The position numbers and the translations under genes are program-made. From positions 126,264,027 to 126,328,026 of the forward strand of contig OY757023.1 in the NCBI GenBank assembly GCA_963580285.1: a stretch of 64,000 bases of DNA. Direction: 5' to 3'. Positions within the stretch are counted from its first letter, which is position 1; each line of letters begins with the position of its first letter. Below the pieces are notes generated by a model, which ran no database searches, had not been told where the DNA came from, and was given only the letters and a program-made list of their open reading frames with translations. Source of the stretch: Lucinisca nassula. Its lineage: Eukaryota; Mollusca; Bivalvia; Lucinida; Lucinidae. This document shows, piece after piece, positions 34,034 to 43,008 of the stretch.

Positions 34034-34530
34034 TTTCTTTTTCTCATTAGGAAGTGGACATTTTATAGCAAACCCAATGTCTGTCATTAAATTTTGATGC
34101 AAAAATATACATCAGTGCAGTTAGAATCCAAAACGGAATTGAGCAACCATTGCCCCAGAGCTCAAGTAGAAGTGTGTATGCATGCACCAATATCATATTC
34201 TTAAGAATATATCAAGAATAATACAATGACTATACACAGGATCTAATTAGGGTGTTTTACCATACCATTATGGCAGTATGTAGTACTGTGTACAACTGTA
34301 CATACATTTATACTGGTGTTCACAAGAAACAGAGTCCATAATATTAGGTTCATGTTTCTGTTGGGATCATTTGCAGCTGGGAAATTCACATATAGTTAGT
34401 ATGATACCTGGATCAGGGCATTCGCTTTATCCTGTTCTTGCCCCAGGGTCCAGCTTCTGGAAGGGACTAATGGTCTTAGATAGTCTACCATGTAACCAAA
34501 AAAAGAAAGAAAAAAAACCTACTGTTTTTT

Positions 34531-35447
34531 AGCTCACCTGTCATGTAATGACGAGGTGAGCTTTTGGGATCACTTTTCGTCCGTGCGTGCATGCGTCCGT
34601 CCGTTCATAAACAATTTCTTCAAACGACATCTCCTAAACCACTGATCGGATTTTGACCAAACTTCACAGGAATGATCCTTAGGTGGTCCCCTATCAAAGT
34701 CATTCAAATGGTTCCGGTCCACATCAAGGTCACGGGAGCCAAAAATTGATTTTTTTTAATGAAAACTTAAAAAATCTTCTCCTCTGAAACGGCAGGGCCC
34801 AGGCCTTCGATATTTTGTGTGTAGCTTCATCTGTTGGACCTCTACCAAGATTGTTCAAATTATAGTCCTGTGGCCAAAAATGCCCCCGTCCCGGGGCCCT
34901 TTGGTTTTACATAGACTTACATAGCAAAAAGCTTTAAAAATCTTCTTGTCTGAAACCAGAAGGCTCAAGTGTTTGATATTTGGTATGGAGCTTCGTCTTG
35001 TGGACTTCTTTCAAGATTGTTCAAATTATAGCCCTGGGTCCAAAAATGCTCCTGCCCCGGGGCCCTTTGGTTCAACATTGACTTATATAGGGAACACCTT
35101 TAAAAATGTTCTTGTCTGAAACCAGAAGGCTCAGTTCCTTGATATTTGGTATGAACCTTTGTCTAGTGGACCTAGACCAAGATTGTTCAAATTATAGCCC
35201 TGGGGCTGAAAATGGCCCTGCCCTGGGGCCCACAGGTTTTATTTAGACTTATAAAAGGAAAACCTTTAAAAATCTTATTGTTGGAAAACAGAAGGCATCC
35301 GGTCTTTGATATTTGGTATGAAACTTCACCTTTTAGACCTCCCTCAAGATAATGCAAAGTATAGTCCTGGGGCAAATTATGGCCCTCGGGGCCCACTTGT
35401 TACACAATGGATCAGGTGAGTGATCCAGGGCCATCATGGCCCTCTTG
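34531..35447 (+). mobile_element. HINE-A4: short, diverged family A copy
   Basis: The 5' hairpin GTCAT-gta-ATGAC and 3' hairpin AGGGCCAT-c-ATGGCCCT differ from A1-A3 but still pair. Only about four array units. Ends CCTCTTG followed by T. Confidence 0.82.
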
Positions 35448-35999
35448 TAATAAATTGGAGGTGAATGTGTGGCTACAAGGGGAGGTTGGTGGCCATATAT
35501 TTTACCAGTTTTGATTTTGACTACCATGAAAGTAATCATATTTTAGATAAATTTTCATGTAATTAAGACTATTGTGACAGTATTGTGTATAAACATGTCA
35601 CTTGACAGCATTTGAATCAGTATATGACTTCTAAAAGTTGGGGCCATTGCGATAATATCAAGGTTTTTAATCAGGGAAAATCATATCAAATCAGGGAAAA
35701 ATCAGGGAATTTGATTGCTAAAAATGTGTGGCCACCCTGCCTTAGCATCTTGAGGGTTTATCATTTTGTATCATATTTGAGCAAGTTGCATACCAGTACA
35801 CATAAGCTGGTAAAAGAGCTGTAATGTCAGAAAAAATACAATTTGACAAAAAAAAAATGTTGGCTTCTTTCAAAGGCAGTAGAACATTAAAAAGAAGACT
35901 GTTAACAATGGTGAGCAGCTTAATTGTTCCTGAATTTCATTTGCTCATCAGTATTTCCAAAACAAGAATTTTTGTTTGTTTTGGTGTTTAACAGCCCAG

Positions 36000-36218
36000 T
36001 CAACACTAATTTAGGTCATTTTTGAGCTGGTCAGTGCACACTCTTTCGCAAGAAACTAACAACTGCCCTTCTTGACTCGGCCAAAGGGAGAGAATGACCT
36101 TAGAAAAGATTTCATGATCAATCTCCACGAAAGAATGTTGCCGGCGCCGGCAGGTATCGGGCCCACGTCCTCCTAATTACCAGTCAGACACGCATCCGAC
36201 TGAGCTACTGAGGCCAGC
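36000..36218 (-). mobile_element. tRNA-headed SINE, minus strand
   Basis: On the minus strand GCCTCAGTAGCTCAGTCGGA TGCG then GGGCCCGATACC. The body CTTTCGTGGAGATTGATCAT GAAATC matches the copy at 55018. Confidence 0.65.
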
Positions 36219-36384
36219 ATTTTAACCTGGTATGTGAGACCATATTACATTGTTTCATAAGTTGGGATTATCAGCATTGAACTTCATGAAAATCAAACAT
36301 CTAGCATTTTCTAGATAGCAAGACTCCAGCTGTTTTAAAATGGAGCTGACATTAAGGTCATGTGATGTAGTTCTTTCAATTCTG

Positions 36385-36600
36385 TGGGACTTTTACCCAG
36401 CATTGAAATGAAATGATATCTCAATCCCTGCCGCTCAAATGAAACCAATAGGATTTATATGCATGGACAGTCCGACTCGCATCACTTTGCCTGGTCAGGC
36501 TTTGGACTGTCTGTCTTGCATCACTTTGCCAGGTCTAAGCATGACCAGGCAAAGTGATGCGAGTCGGACCGTCCATGCACATAAACCCCATTGTTTTCTT
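36385..36600 (-). mobile_element. SINE-S partial copy, minus strand, with internal inversion
   Basis: GGGACTTTTACCCAGCATTG and GCATGGACAGTCCGACTCGC, then the neighbouring segment in the opposite orientation (GACCAGGCAAAGTGATGCGA GTCGGACCGTCCATGC), forming a hairpin. Confidence 0.6.
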
Positions 36601-36805
36601 TCCGTCAGTAAACTTTTCTTTTTGGGCTAACCCCTCCTACTATTTGTCAGGATACATGTATGTGTTACAGCTGATTACTTGCCTAGGGCATATAATGTCC
36701 CACTTACAGAGCTCTTATTGAAATATAGCCCCATCCAAAGTGGTGGTTGAGTGAGGCAAAGGTGTCCTGTATCTAGTGTCACCCGGGCTTCATACTGATA
36801 TTGGC

Positions 36806-37003
36806 TTAACCCTTGTCCTGCTGAGCCCGGATATGCCTTATCTTTGAAACAATATAGATCCAGAAGAAGCCATCTGATCAGGATCTTCATTGTTTGCCAT
36901 CCAGTTAATGAATTTGTTGCATTAATTTGCATCAAGTAATCTGATTAGCTGATAATCAGTAGTGGGTGTGACATATTTAAATATTCAGCAGGACAAGGGT
37001 TAA
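36806..37003 (+). mobile_element. piggyBac-like MITE P1, about 270 bp before exon 5
   Basis: TTAACCCTTGTCCTGCTGAG / CAGCAGGACAAGGGTTAA ends; core partly deleted (AATATAGATCCAGAAGAAGC). Confidence 0.75.
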
Positions 37004-37273
37004 AACTGGGCAAGACCTGCTGTCCTTGCAGCAGATAAGGGTAAAGGGAATTTTGTTATTTCTTCCATTTCTTCACTTTCTTACACTTTCCTCTTTCTTT
37101 CCTATTCCCTCTTTTATCTCTATCTTTTATCTCTTCTCTCCCTTTCTCTGGGAGAAGACACAAAATGACCCTCAAGAGTTAATGTGTCGTTAAAGCCCAA
37201 CTTAATCAGTCAATAGCCCTATCTGTTCCACTGATTAATATATTGAAAGGTTTCTTTCTCTTCTTTATTTCAG

Positions 37274-37409
37274 GTACTCAGGTACAAAGGCAGTTGTCAT
37301 AGCAACCATATGTACATTTTTTGAAGCATTCAATATACCAGTGTTCTGGCCAATATTAGTCATGTATTTTATCATCTTATTTGTTATAACTATGAAGAGA
37401 CAGATTAGA
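37274..37409 (+). CDS. RER1: RER1 exon 5 (residues 122-167, membrane spans 3 and 4)
   Basis: Acceptor TTTATTTCAG at 37273; donor GTAAGT at 37410. The first G finishes Trp122. The frame then encodes two hydrophobic spans around the family signature [18 protein letters not shown] and ends ITMKRQIR. The Tyr in the MYF segment of span 4 belongs to the polar residues known in the family to contribute to cargo sorting. The exon ends in phase 0, so either 6a or 6b can join it directly, both beginning with His-Met. Confidence 0.97.
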
Positions 37410-37554
37410 GTAAGTATACACATGTATGAAAAGCAGGTAATTTTTCAATGTTCATTGAAGATTGAACAACATCAGGTCACAAATATAAGGTGTTCATCTA
37501 AACTTTTCTCTTGATCTGATTTTGTTCATACTTCCATCAAGTGAACAAGTCTTT

Positions 37555-37750
37555 GAAATGAAAGCCCCCACTAAACCCCACGGTATATAGAGAAAACTGG
37601 GGTTTAGGGGGGTATACATTAGTTTTCTTATTTCTGCTCCAAGACATAGGTTGTGGGTACTAGTTAGATCCACCTCAATGAGGCAGTTCTAACAGGCATG
37701 CACAAGCTATGTTTGCATATAAATAAGAAAAATATCACAGATTTTCTTCA
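37555..37750. mobile_element. Foldback family G
   Basis: AAACCCCACGGTATATAG, GGTTTAGGGGGGT, TTATTTCTGCTCC, then ATAGGTTGTGGGTACTAGTT AGAtCCaCCTC / GAGGCaGTTCTAAC and CATAAATAAGAAAAATATCA. Confidence 0.6.
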
Positions 37751-38159
37751 GAAAAGTAGCCATTTTGGAGATGGGGGGAAAAAGCGCTACGTTGCACGGG
37801 TATGTTATCGCAATGATTCAATGAACATTAGACAGATTACCTTTATTACATCTTTTGTTGTTTCCATCCTTTGATTTACAAAAAAATGGTTTGAGAGCTA
37901 TTATAGAGACAAGAAACAGTTATATTTTTGGAATTCAGCTTTAAACCATGTATTATTGATATCCATGTTATAAAGAGGTTGTGATATTTACTTTCAAATC
38001 TGTGGTATGACATGAGACATGGCGAGCACACATGTTCAAACAAAAATCCAAATGTGTGTCAATTTGAATTTCAATCTTTGCCATGATATGAGCATAGTGC
38101 ACTAAGGCAACATGTCATTTTGATCTTGATAACAAGCCCTAGAAGTACCCTTTATTTAG

Positions 38160-38490
38160 CTGGAAACCCTAAAAATACGTCATTGGCAAACAGTGCAGGC
38201 CCTGACTAGATGCCACAGAACTGGCCAAGCAAAAAGGCATATTAGAGTGTGTGCCTCGGAGCAGCCGTTCACTACATGTATGGCCTGTGTCCATAGCTCC
38301 AAATAAGAGAGGAACCCTTATTTCTGCATGAAAACAAGTCACCTGATTGTGTGAATTCCACTGTAACATAAACAAAGCTATGGCTTATATGGCTATTTGC
38401 TCCGCTTGCAGAATGCATGCGAAAGGCACTCTACCGAGTCAGTGCCAATTTGGCATATATTAACCAGACCTGAATAGCTCTCTCTGCCTA
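38160..38490. repeat. P2 fragment plus dispersed repeat R42
   Basis: A P2-like piece (GGAAACCCTAAAAATAC, GCAAACAGTGCAGGCCCTGA) at 38160-38225. Then 38328-38490 matches 42831-43008: AAACAAGTCACCTGATTGTG TGAATTC, CTGCTTGCAGAA, CCTGAATAGCTC. Confidence 0.6.
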
Positions 38491-38790
38491 GTCAATAGCT
38501 GTCTCTGCCTAGTCAATAGCTCCCTCTGCCTAGTCAATAGCTCTCTCTGCCTAGTCAATAGCTCTCTCTGCCTAGTCAATAGCTGTCTCTGCCTAGTCAA
38601 TAGCTCTCTGCCTAGTCAATAGCTCTCTCTGCCTAGTCAATAGCTCTCTCTGCCTAGTCAATAGCTCTCTCTGCCTAGTCAATAGCTCTCTCTGCCTAGT
38701 CAATAGCTCTCTCTGCCTAGTCAATAGCTCTCTCTGCCTAGTCAATAGCTCTCTCTGCCTAGTCAATAGCTCTCTCTGCCTAGTCAATCT
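38474..38790 (+). repeat. 21-bp minisatellite, about 15 units
   Basis: Unit TAGCTCTCTCTGCCTAGTCA A, nearly perfect, with rare CT to GT or CC changes and one 2-base deletion at 38601-38620. It grows out of the end of the R42 repeat, whose other copy at 42980-43005 has a single unit. Confidence 0.88.
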
Positions 38791-38877
38791 TACCAGCAAC
38801 TACTGTAACTGAGGAGAAATAAGGAAGATTGTTATAATTATTTTGCCTCCTCACCCGAAGCTATGGCACAATATCGT

Positions 38878-39081
38878 ATTTACCCTAAGTATGTAGACAC
38901 CTCATCTCCTTACTGTTCATGTTCTAAAATGTTAACATTTACTACTCGCTGTTGTGTCTAAAAATAGCTAGATGAGTGGCAAACAGTGTAGACCCAGATG
39001 AGATGCCGCATTCTGCGGCATCTCATCTGGGTCTACACTGTTTGCTCAGGCCCAACTGTCCAAATATACACAGGGTAAATA
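38878..39081. mobile_element. MITE-3, with perfect 66-bp palindrome
   Basis: Ends TTTACCCTAAGTATG and CACAGGGTAAA. The core GCAAACAGTGTAGACCCAGA TGAGATGCCGCA is followed by its exact complement at 38979-39047. The element ends about 60 bases before exon 6a. Confidence 0.7.
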
Positions 39082-39142
39082 ATTATGGTATATGATCAAA
39101 ATGAGAACAATGTTTGTATTGAAACTGTCTCCTCTCTTTCAG

Positions 39143-39232
39143 CACATGTTGAAACATAGATATGTTCCCTGGTCGCATGGTAAAACAGTTTACGAAGGAA
39201 AAGAAGATACAGGGGCTGTTGTTGCCTCTTAA
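39143..39232 (+). CDS. RER1: RER1 exon 6a, proximal alternative last exon (29 residues, stop TAA)
   Basis: Acceptor CTCTCTTTCAG at 39142; 29 codons then TAA at 39230-39232. It encodes the cytosolic C-terminal tail, starting HMLKHRYVPWSHGKTVY and ending GAVVAS. It is 25 of 29 residues identical to exon 6b. Compared with 6b it has Arg for Lys at exon position 6, Glu for Lys at 18, Ala for Lys at 25 and Ala for Ser at 28, making this tail three units less positive. Of the 18 base differences in the 90 bases, about 11 are silent, so both copies have been constrained. Adding this exon gives a 196-residue protein. A possible AATAAA lies near 39424. Confidence 0.93.
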   Translation, partial: HMLKHRYVPWSHGKTVYEGKEDTGAVVAS

Positions 39233-39424
39233 ACCTCAGTTAACTTTTTATGTCAACCAGAGTTTTATATATGAAAATTGCATACTTTGTTAAGCACATT
39301 ACTCTGATTTTGCATCCTTCTGTTCAGTTGTATTGTTTTAAGAATTTGTCTAACATAATGCAAAGCTCAGCTAAAAAAGAGTAATGGATAAAATAGAGCT
39401 GCCATATGAGAAAAGTCCTGGTGA

Positions 39425-39617
39425 ATAAATAAGTTTTGCCACATCCATTTCTGACCGTCAACCAATCAGATTACTTGATATATGTGTTCATTCAGATTCA
39501 CAAACTGAATGACAGAGTAGAGATTGATCAGATAGCTTCTTCAGATGCCATCTGATCTGGATCTACATTGTTTGCAAAAGGTAGGGGCTATATTTGGTTC
39601 AGCTGGACAAGGGTTAA
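39425..39617 (-). mobile_element. piggyBac-like MITE P1, left end lost
   Basis: GCCACATCCATTTCTGACC, CAGATGCCATCTGATCTGGA, right end AGCTGGACAAGGGTTAA. The left end is missing or diverged. It lies between exons 6a and 6b. Confidence 0.65.
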
Positions 39618-39655
39618 ATAGTAACAGTTATCGACAATGGAGAAGAAATATTCTC

Positions 39656-39935
39656 AAGAATTTGCCTCCCCTGAAAATGTGTCCACCTGGCAGATTTTTC
39701 CACCATTTTTCAAAGGGAGACAACTGCCGGGACTTCCTGTTTGCTTTTCCATAAACTCTGTCCCACGGAAAAAGGGGTCTACTCTTGAAGGAAAGAATTT
39801 GCTCCTTAGGAGCAAATTCTTTCCTTTAAGAGTTGACCCCTACTGACATGGGAGACATGAGAGTTGACCCCTATTGACATGGGAGACAAAAATACTTTTG
39901 CAGGAGTTGCCTCCCCTGAAGGTGTATCCATTCCC
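39656..39935 (+). mobile_element. Palindrome-centred repeat between exons 6a and 6b
   Basis: Shares CACCTGGCAGATTTTTC, CAAAGGGAGACAACT-GGGACTTCCTGTT and the palindrome GGAAAGAATTTGCTCCTTAG GAGC with 42010-42265. A 27-base segment (GAGTTGACCCCTAYTGACAT GGGAGACA) is doubled here. Confidence 0.65.
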
Positions 39936-39972
39936 ACTGAAGCTAACTAGGCTGTGTTGGTTCTATTTTCAG

Positions 39973-40062
39973 CACATGCTCAAACATAAATATGTTCCCT
40001 GGTCACATGGCAAGACAGTTTATAAGGGTAAAGAAGATACAGGAAAAGTTGTGTCCTCCTAG
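39973..40062 (+). CDS. RER1: RER1 exon 6b, distal alternative last exon (29 residues, stop TAG)
   Basis: Acceptor TTCTATTTTCAG at 39972 with a branch-point-like CTAACT about 30 bases upstream; 29 codons then TAG at 40060-40062. The tail starts HMLKHKYVPWSHGKTVYKG and ends GKVVSS. The Lys before GKED and the Lys after TG resemble the basic residues of vertebrate RER1 tails (from family knowledge), so 6b looks closer to the ancestral tail and 6a derived. Splicing from exon 5 to 6b would skip 6a, giving a second 196-residue isoform. The alternative is that one copy is unused, but its intact frame, acceptor and mostly silent divergence argue against decay. Confidence 0.9.
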   Translation, partial: HMLKHKYVPWSHGKTVYKGKEDTGKVVSS

Positions 40063-40159
40063 TTATGGCCCTTTGTAAGGACTGTGAACATGTGCCTGAT
40101 AAACAGTGAAAGACATTTTTAGATAGGCTATAGACAATTTTCGGGTGAGAACGATATGT

Positions 40160-40460
40160 TTTGTTTTGTTTTATTTGAGGTTTAACATCCCCGTCAACAC
40201 TGTAAAGGTAATTTTGGAGACGTTGCTTCCATTTTTGTGGGACTTTTACCCGACATTGAGATGAAATGACATCTCAAGCCCTGTCGCCCAATGAAACCAA
40301 TAGAGTTTATTAGCATGGACGGTCCGTCTCGCACCACGGTTCCTGGACAGGCTTAGATCCTCTAAGCGGTTTACCAGTACTAGTGTGCGGGCCGGATTCA
40401 GCTCTGCGTGGAAGCATCATGCAGCCCATATATTTCTTCAAGCCCCTATGGGCGGGGGCT
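40160..40460 (-). mobile_element. SINE-S with 14-bp target-site duplication
   Basis: Full-length SINE-S on the minus strand, tail as TTTTGTTTTGTTTT on the left, flanked by identical TGAGAACGATATGT at 40146-40159 and 40461-40474. This is direct evidence of LINE-type target-primed retroposition. It starts about 98 bases after the exon 6b stop, probably inside the 3' UTR. Confidence 0.88.
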
Positions 40461-40810
40461 TGAGAACGATATGTGAGCTGCCATCTAATGTATCTGTAAA
40501 AGTAATGTTACACAAATTTTCTATAAAGGAAGTTTTGTTTTACGTAGCTCACAGGGCTTGCCATATCGTGCAAATAGAATAATTTTAAAACAAAACTAAT
40601 GTATAACTGTATTAGAATTGGGAGAGCTATTTTGAAAACTTTCATTTGTAGAAGTAAATTACCATTAAATGATCACAGATCTTGTTTTATGGCACTGCTG
40701 ATCTGTGTCGTAAAACAAAATTTGCACTGGTAAAACAGATGATTTTACGTCTCCAGATGTTAGTTTTGAAAACAGCAATACCCTTACTGAATCTGTAGGG
40801 ATCTAAGTGC

Positions 40811-41010
40811 ATTGTCAATCAGTGATCACTCAGATGTGCAAGCTTGTTGACTGGGATTTCATAAATGTGAATAGACTGCCAGGCATTGTCACTCGGTGAT
40901 CACTCAGATGTGCAAGCCTGTTGACACGGATTTCAGAAATGTGAATAGACTACCAGGCATTGTCAGTCAGTAGTCACTCAGATATGCATGCTTGTTAACT
41001 GGAGTTTAAG
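40811..41010 (+). repeat. 74-bp tandem repeat, three units
   Basis: CATTGTCAATCAGTGATCAC TCAGATG starts at 40811, 40885 and 40959 with increasing divergence. Confidence 0.75.
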
Positions 41011-41059
41011 AGACGTACATGTATATACACTGTCGATGTCAAAAGCTTTTATCACCCTT

Positions 41060-41165
41060 TGCAACAAGACTACTCTCAAAGAAAAGAATTTGCTCCATAG
41101 AGCAAATTCTTTTCTTTACGAGTAGAGCTTAGGATCAAATTTGTTCCTTTAAGAGTAAATCCCTA
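41060..41165. repeat. Fragment of the GGAAAGAATTTGCTCC palindrome repeat
   Basis: CAAAGAAAAGAATTTGCTCC-ATAG-AGCAAATTCTTTTCTTT hairpin, then TTCCTTTAAGAGTAAATCCC. Confidence 0.55.
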
Positions 41166-41282
41166 TTTGAGAGAGAATACTTTTATGAACAGACAAAGTT
41201 TTAAAAGATTTATTTGTGAAAAAATGGCAGAAAAGGTGTGAAAGTGTTGAAAGTCTGCAATGCTGTTTAAGGTGTTTGTATG

Positions 41283-41486
41283 CAGTGAAATTCCGCTATT
41301 AAGACCAACTAAAATTAGGACTAATTCTGCTATAAAGAGCTTATTTTGAAGGGGGCACTTAATTTGTATTTGTGTTTTCTGCCTAAAATGTCCTCTGGCC
41401 AGGGACCACCTTTGAGACTGTTCAAAAGTGGTCTTGAAGACCACTTTTGAACAGTCCCAAAAGTGGTCTTAAAATAGGAATTTTAC
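41283..41486. mobile_element. MITE T1
   Basis: CAGTGAAATTCCGCTATTAA / TTAAAATAGGAATTTTACTA ends; core ACTGTTCAAAAGTGGTCTTG and its complement. Confidence 0.7.
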
Positions 41487-41648
41487 TATATATTAGTGGA
41501 TGGACGTGACCAATATTTTGTGGTTGATAATCAGCGTATGCAGGTGACTGATGATCAGTTCAGCATCAATCAGTGAAATTAACAAAAATATTTACAGTAT
41601 CATAATTATTACACAATTTTTGGACGTGGAAGCTTATTGGCAAAATGT

Positions 41649-41908
41649 ATAGTTCAAACAAATTGACCTGAGACTCTTGAACTCTATTAACATAATTTCA
41701 CACCCGACTGAATGTATGTATTTACCTTCGCCGTCTCCCGAAAATGGTGGTATTGTTATTCAATACATAGAGGTCGGTAAATGGGTCGCAATTCACGGGA
41801 TGCCGGAAATTCACGAGAAGTTTACGACAGCCGACGTATTAGGGGATAATATTGACTAATTTATTCCTTGCATAAAGGTCAGTCTCAGGTCAATTTGTTC
41901 GAACTATA
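41649..41908. mobile_element. Short TIR element with an internal 60-codon open frame
   Basis: Inverted ends ATAGTTCAAACAAATTGACC TGAGACT (41649-41675) and AGTCTCAGGTCAATTTGTTC GAACTAT (41881-41908), flanked by TA. An open frame on the + strand (41677-41859, MNSINIISHPTECMYL...) starts right after the left repeat. I do not recognise the protein, and it is short enough to be chance. Confidence 0.65.
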
Positions 41909-42009
41909 TAAATTATTTAGAAAAATTACCATAATTTTTGTATGTAATCGATACATTTTTGATTGGTTATGACTACAGGTTGTCCAAACATCTGCTCAGT
42001 ATCCTTATT

Positions 42010-42265
42010 ATGGTATAAAAACAGCTTTAAGGGGAATGTGAACACCTGGCAGATTTTTCTGCCCTTTTTTCAAAGGGAGACAACTTTTGGGACTTCCTGT
42101 TCATTTTTCTATAAGGCCTGTCCCACTGAAAAAGGGATCTACTCTTAAAGGAAAGAATTTGCTCCTCAAATTCTTTCCTTTAAAAGTTGACCCCTATTGA
42201 CATGGGAGTCAAAATACTTTTGCAGGAGTTACCTCCCCAGAAGGTATACACATTCCCCTTAAACA
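42010..42265 (+). mobile_element. Palindrome-centred repeat, second copy
   Basis: CACCTGGCAGATTTTTCTGC, CAAAGGGAGACAACTTTTGG GACTTCC, GGAAAGAATTTGCTCC, CCCCTATTGACATGGGAG, GCAGGAGTTACCTCCCC as in 39656-39935. A SINE-V head fragment (GACCTCCATGGCCTGGTGG) follows at 42268. Confidence 0.65.
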
Positions 42266-42607
42266 GACCTCCATGGCCTGGTGGGTAAGAGGACCTTCTA
42301 ATAAGGACCCACAGCATATGTTTTTTGTGCAGAAATAAGAACAATAATACGTGGGTACCCCATTTTATCTGGGGGTATGATTGATCATGAAAACTCATGG
42401 TCGGTTAATTATTTATTAACCTGAAACAAGTGGTCATTAACTGGCAAACTACTTGTATACTGTGAAACTTTGATGGCTCGAACATCAATGCCTATCTTGA
42501 ACTCATTCTTAGCCTTTGAGAAAAAATTCCCAAGACTACAGATATAGTAGTCGCAGATAAGATTGACTAGGAAAGCTACAGTTTGTACCTGCCTTTGGAA
42601 TGTGCTA

Positions 42608-42820
42608 TTAACCCTTATCTTGCTGTTCACGACAACCCCTATCTTTGCAAACAGTGTAGATCCAGATCAGATGGCTTCTGAAGAAGCCATCTGATCAGGA
42701 TCTACACTGTTTGGCATTCAGTTTACGAATTTGTAGCAATAAATTACATCAAGTAATTTGATTGGTTGATATAACGAAATGGGTGTGGCTTAGATGAATA
42801 TTCAACAAGATAAGGGTTAA
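42608..42820 (+). mobile_element. piggyBac-like MITE P1
   Basis: TTAACCCTTATCTTGCTG / CAACAAGATAAGGGTTAA ends, intact palindrome. Closest match to the copy at 5302. A T2 left-end fragment lies at 42460-42500. Confidence 0.78.
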
Positions 42821-42830
42821 TAAAAAAAAA

Positions 42831-43008
42831 ACAAGTCACCTGATTGTGTGAATTCGACTGTAACAGAAACAAAGCTGTGGTGTATATGGCCATTTGGTCT
42901 GCTTGCAGAAAGTATGCGAAATGCATTCTACCGAATCTTCTGGTGGACTCTGCAAATTTTACATATATATTGGCAACACCTGAATAGCTCCGCCTAGTCA
43001 ATCATATA
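42831..43008. repeat. Dispersed repeat R42, unexpanded copy
   Basis: Matches 38328-38490 but carries only one GAATAGCTCCGCCTAGTCAA unit where the other copy has about 15. Confidence 0.65.

Larger units (their letters stand above)
31135..35739. mobile_element. hAT-like element with CAGGGTGGCCACACA ends, hosting two HINE-A copies
   Basis: CAGGGTGGCCACACA at 31135 and TGTGTGGCCACCCTG ending at 35739. Both ends are followed inward by repeated CAGGGAAAAATCAGGGAATT-type sequence. The span is 4605 bp, but about 3.5 kb is HINE-A3 and A4, so the original element was near 1 kb. CAGGG termini suggest hAT; an exact 8-bp duplication is not clear. Confidence 0.65.
4250..40062 (+). other. RER1: RER1 gene locus (coding exons 1-6, alternative last exons)
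   Basis: Span from the first coding exon to the distal last exon. Splicing the six exons at consensus GT/AG sites gives 75+105+103+82+136+90 nt, which is 196 codons plus stop, matching the usual RER1 length. RER1 is a four-span Golgi membrane protein that returns escaped ER membrane proteins and unassembled subunits to the ER in COPI vesicles. Predicted spans are at about residues 43-59, 63-81, 127-143 and 145-162, with both termini cytosolic as known for the family. Introns are about 1.9, 5.9, 12.6, 12.2 and 1.7 kb and filled with mobile elements. The promoter and a non-coding first exon were not found. No other gene is visible inside the introns. Confidence 0.93.

Noticed and set aside
38474..38790. 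CRISPR-like array
   Set aside because: Uniform 21-bp units with no variable spacers, in a eukaryotic intron; it is a minisatellite.
38593..38799. Minus-strand frame with LTRQRELLTRQRELL repeats
   Set aside because: Reverse translation of the 21-bp minisatellite, whose period keeps any frame open.
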